From Clostridiales bacterium (GTDB taxonomy: Bacteria > Bacillota_A > Clostridia > Oscillospirales > Oscillospiraceae), in assembly GCA_019417795.1 (NCBI GenBank), contig DXUR01000207.1:1-5571 (forward strand): a stretch of 5,571 bases of DNA, read 5' to 3'. How positions within the stretch are numbered: the first letter of the stretch is position 1; the number at the start of each line of letters is the position of its first letter. This document shows positions 4,459 through 5,571 of the stretch, in pieces. The notes under the pieces were generated by a model. The model worked only from the letters and a program-made list of their open reading frames with translations. It did not search any database and was not told the DNA's origin. A program made the position numbers and the translations under genes.

Positions 4459-5571
4459 TCAATCCCGGCGATTGAAAATTTTGAAAATGTCATCGAAGGG
4501 ATCTTCCTCCGGTTCAGCGGGCTTTTCCTCTGCCGGAGCAATGGGCCCAATGGGTGCAAAGGGTGCCTTGGGCTGCTCATCCTTCTCCTGACCCTCCAAC
4601 TGAACGGGAGGCTTTGCAAATGTGCCGATCTTAGGCAGCTCGTCAGCCGGGTTCTTATCAAAGCCGGTGGCGATGACGGTGACACGGATCTCGTCGTCCA
4701 TAGTTTCGTCGAAGGTGGCGCCGAAGATGGTGAGGGCGTCGGGATGGACGGCCTGCTGCACCAGAGAGGCGGCCTGCTCCACTTCCTCCAGACCGATGTC
4801 CATAGAGCCGGTGACGTTGATAAGGACGCCCTTGGCCCCCTCGATAGAAGTCTCCAGCAGGGGGCTGGAAATGGCCATACGGGCGGCTTCCTCGGCCTTG
4901 CCCTTGCCGGCAGCCCGGCCCACGCCCATGTGAGCCATACCTGCGTTCTTCATAATGGCCGTCACATCGGCAAAGTCCAGATTGATGAAGCCGGTGTCGC
5001 GGATCAGGTCGGAAATGGATTGCACTGCCTGACGCAGCACATCGTCGGCGATCTCAAAGGCGTTGGCAAAGGTGATCTTCTGATCCGTGGCGTGTTTCAG
5101 CCGCTCGTTGGGGATGATGACCAGAGAGTCCACCTTATCCTTCAGCTCGGCAATGCCGCTCTCCGCCTGCTGCATCCGGCGGCGGCCCTCAAAGCCAAAG
5201 GGCTTGGTGACCACGGCCACGGTGAGAATATCCATCTCCTTGGCGATCTCCGCTACAATGGGTGCGCCGCCAGTGCCGGTGCCGCCGCCCATGCCGGCGG
5301 TGATGAACACCATATCGGTGTCCTCCAGCGCCTTGGCGATCTGGTTTCGGCTCTCCTCAGCGGACTTGCGGCCCACCTCGGGGTCGGAGCCGGCGCCCTG
5401 ACCGTGGGTCAGCTTTTCGCCGATCTGGATCTTGTATGTAGCACTGGAAACATTCAGTGCCTGCTTATCTGTATTCACGGCCACGAACTCCACACCCTTG
5501 GTGCCGGAGCGGACCATGCGGTTGACCACGTTGTTGCCGCCGCCGCCAACGCCGATGACCTTGATGTTGAC
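4459..5571 (-). CDS. ftsZ: FtsZ, tubulin-like cell division GTPase (N-terminus outside the window)
   Basis: 370 codons are visible; the frame is open to the window edge and the peptide enters at [14 protein letters not shown], the FtsZ first strand and T1 loop, so only a short N-terminus is missing. The GTG inside this motif (5529) is an internal codon and not the start. The GTP-binding signature GGGTGTG is at residues 95-101 of the fragment and the T7 loop NLDFADV, which completes the catalytic site of the next subunit, is at 197-203. A Pro/Glu/Ala-rich linker (about 318-356) leads to a C-terminal peptide ending [11 protein letters not shown], the usual position for binding FtsA, SepF or similar partners, though it differs from the common IPxFLR form. 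FtsZ polymerises into the division ring and, during sporulation, into polar rings. It is followed by a strong terminator and then by spoIVB; its upstream partner genes are not in view. Confidence 0.97.
   Translation of the reverse strand, partial: VNIKVIGVGGGGNNVVNRMVRSGTKGVEFVAVNTDKQALNVSSATYKIQIGEKLTHGQGAGSDPEVGRKSAEESRNQIAKALEDTDMVFITAGMGGGTGTGGAPIVAEIAKEMDILTVAVVTKPFGFEGRRRMQQAESGIAELKDKVDSLVIIPNERLKHATDQKITFANAFEIADDVLRQAVQSISDLIRDTGFINLDFADVTAIMKNAGMAHMGVGRAAGKGKAEEAARMAISSPLLETSIEGAKGVLINVTGSMDIGLEEVEQAASLVQQAVHPDALTIFGATFDETMDDEIRVTVIATGFDKNPADELPKIGTFAKPPVQLEGQEKDEQPKAPFAPIGPIAPAEEKPAEPEEDPFDDIFKIFNRRD

Overview
The window looks like chromosomal DNA of an endospore-forming, GC-rich member of the Clostridia, most likely an Oscillospiraceae/Flavonifractor-type gut anaerobe. 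Taxonomy is inferred from protein style only. The grounds are clear Spo0A, SpoIVB and CwlJ-type spore cortex hydrolase genes, a standalone TSCPD (TIGR03905-type) protein, and GC-rich genes separated by AT-rich spacers.

Layout, left to right. (a) 1-556, minus strand: a CwlJ-like cortex-lytic hydrolase followed by a tightly coupled second gene of which only the first 34 codons are visible. A promoter resembling mother-cell sigma-K/sigma-E sites lies about 50 bases upstream of the hydrolase. (b) 660-1030, minus: a small four-cysteine TSCPD protein with its own sigma-A-like promoter and a strong terminator. (c) 1073-1954, minus: spo0A, the master regulator of sporulation, with a good sigma-A-type promoter and a perfect Spo0A-binding box (0A box) upstream. 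(d) 2087-3091, plus: a Nudix hydrolase with an unusual leader containing two mutually exclusive hairpins, then a 61-residue DUF4177 protein. (e) 3131-4176: a strong hairpin between converging genes, then minus-strand spoIVB, the PDZ/S55 serine protease that triggers sigma-K activation. (f) 4397-5571, minus: the ftsZ terminator and most of ftsZ, whose N-terminus lies beyond the window.

Four of the minus-strand genes fit one theme: entry into sporulation (Spo0A), asymmetric division (FtsZ), forespore-to-mother-cell signalling (SpoIVB) and spore germination (CwlJ-like). In many endospore formers spoIVB sits directly upstream of spo0A. Here that pair is kept in order and orientation but is separated by two genes of opposite orientation, and ftsZ lies just upstream of spoIVB. 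I found no RNA gene, CRISPR array, insertion sequence or obvious new defence-type system. The most interesting signals are the interrupted spoIVB-spo0A locus, the predicted regulatory sites, the altered acidic pocket of Spo0A, and the alternative hairpins ahead of the Nudix gene.
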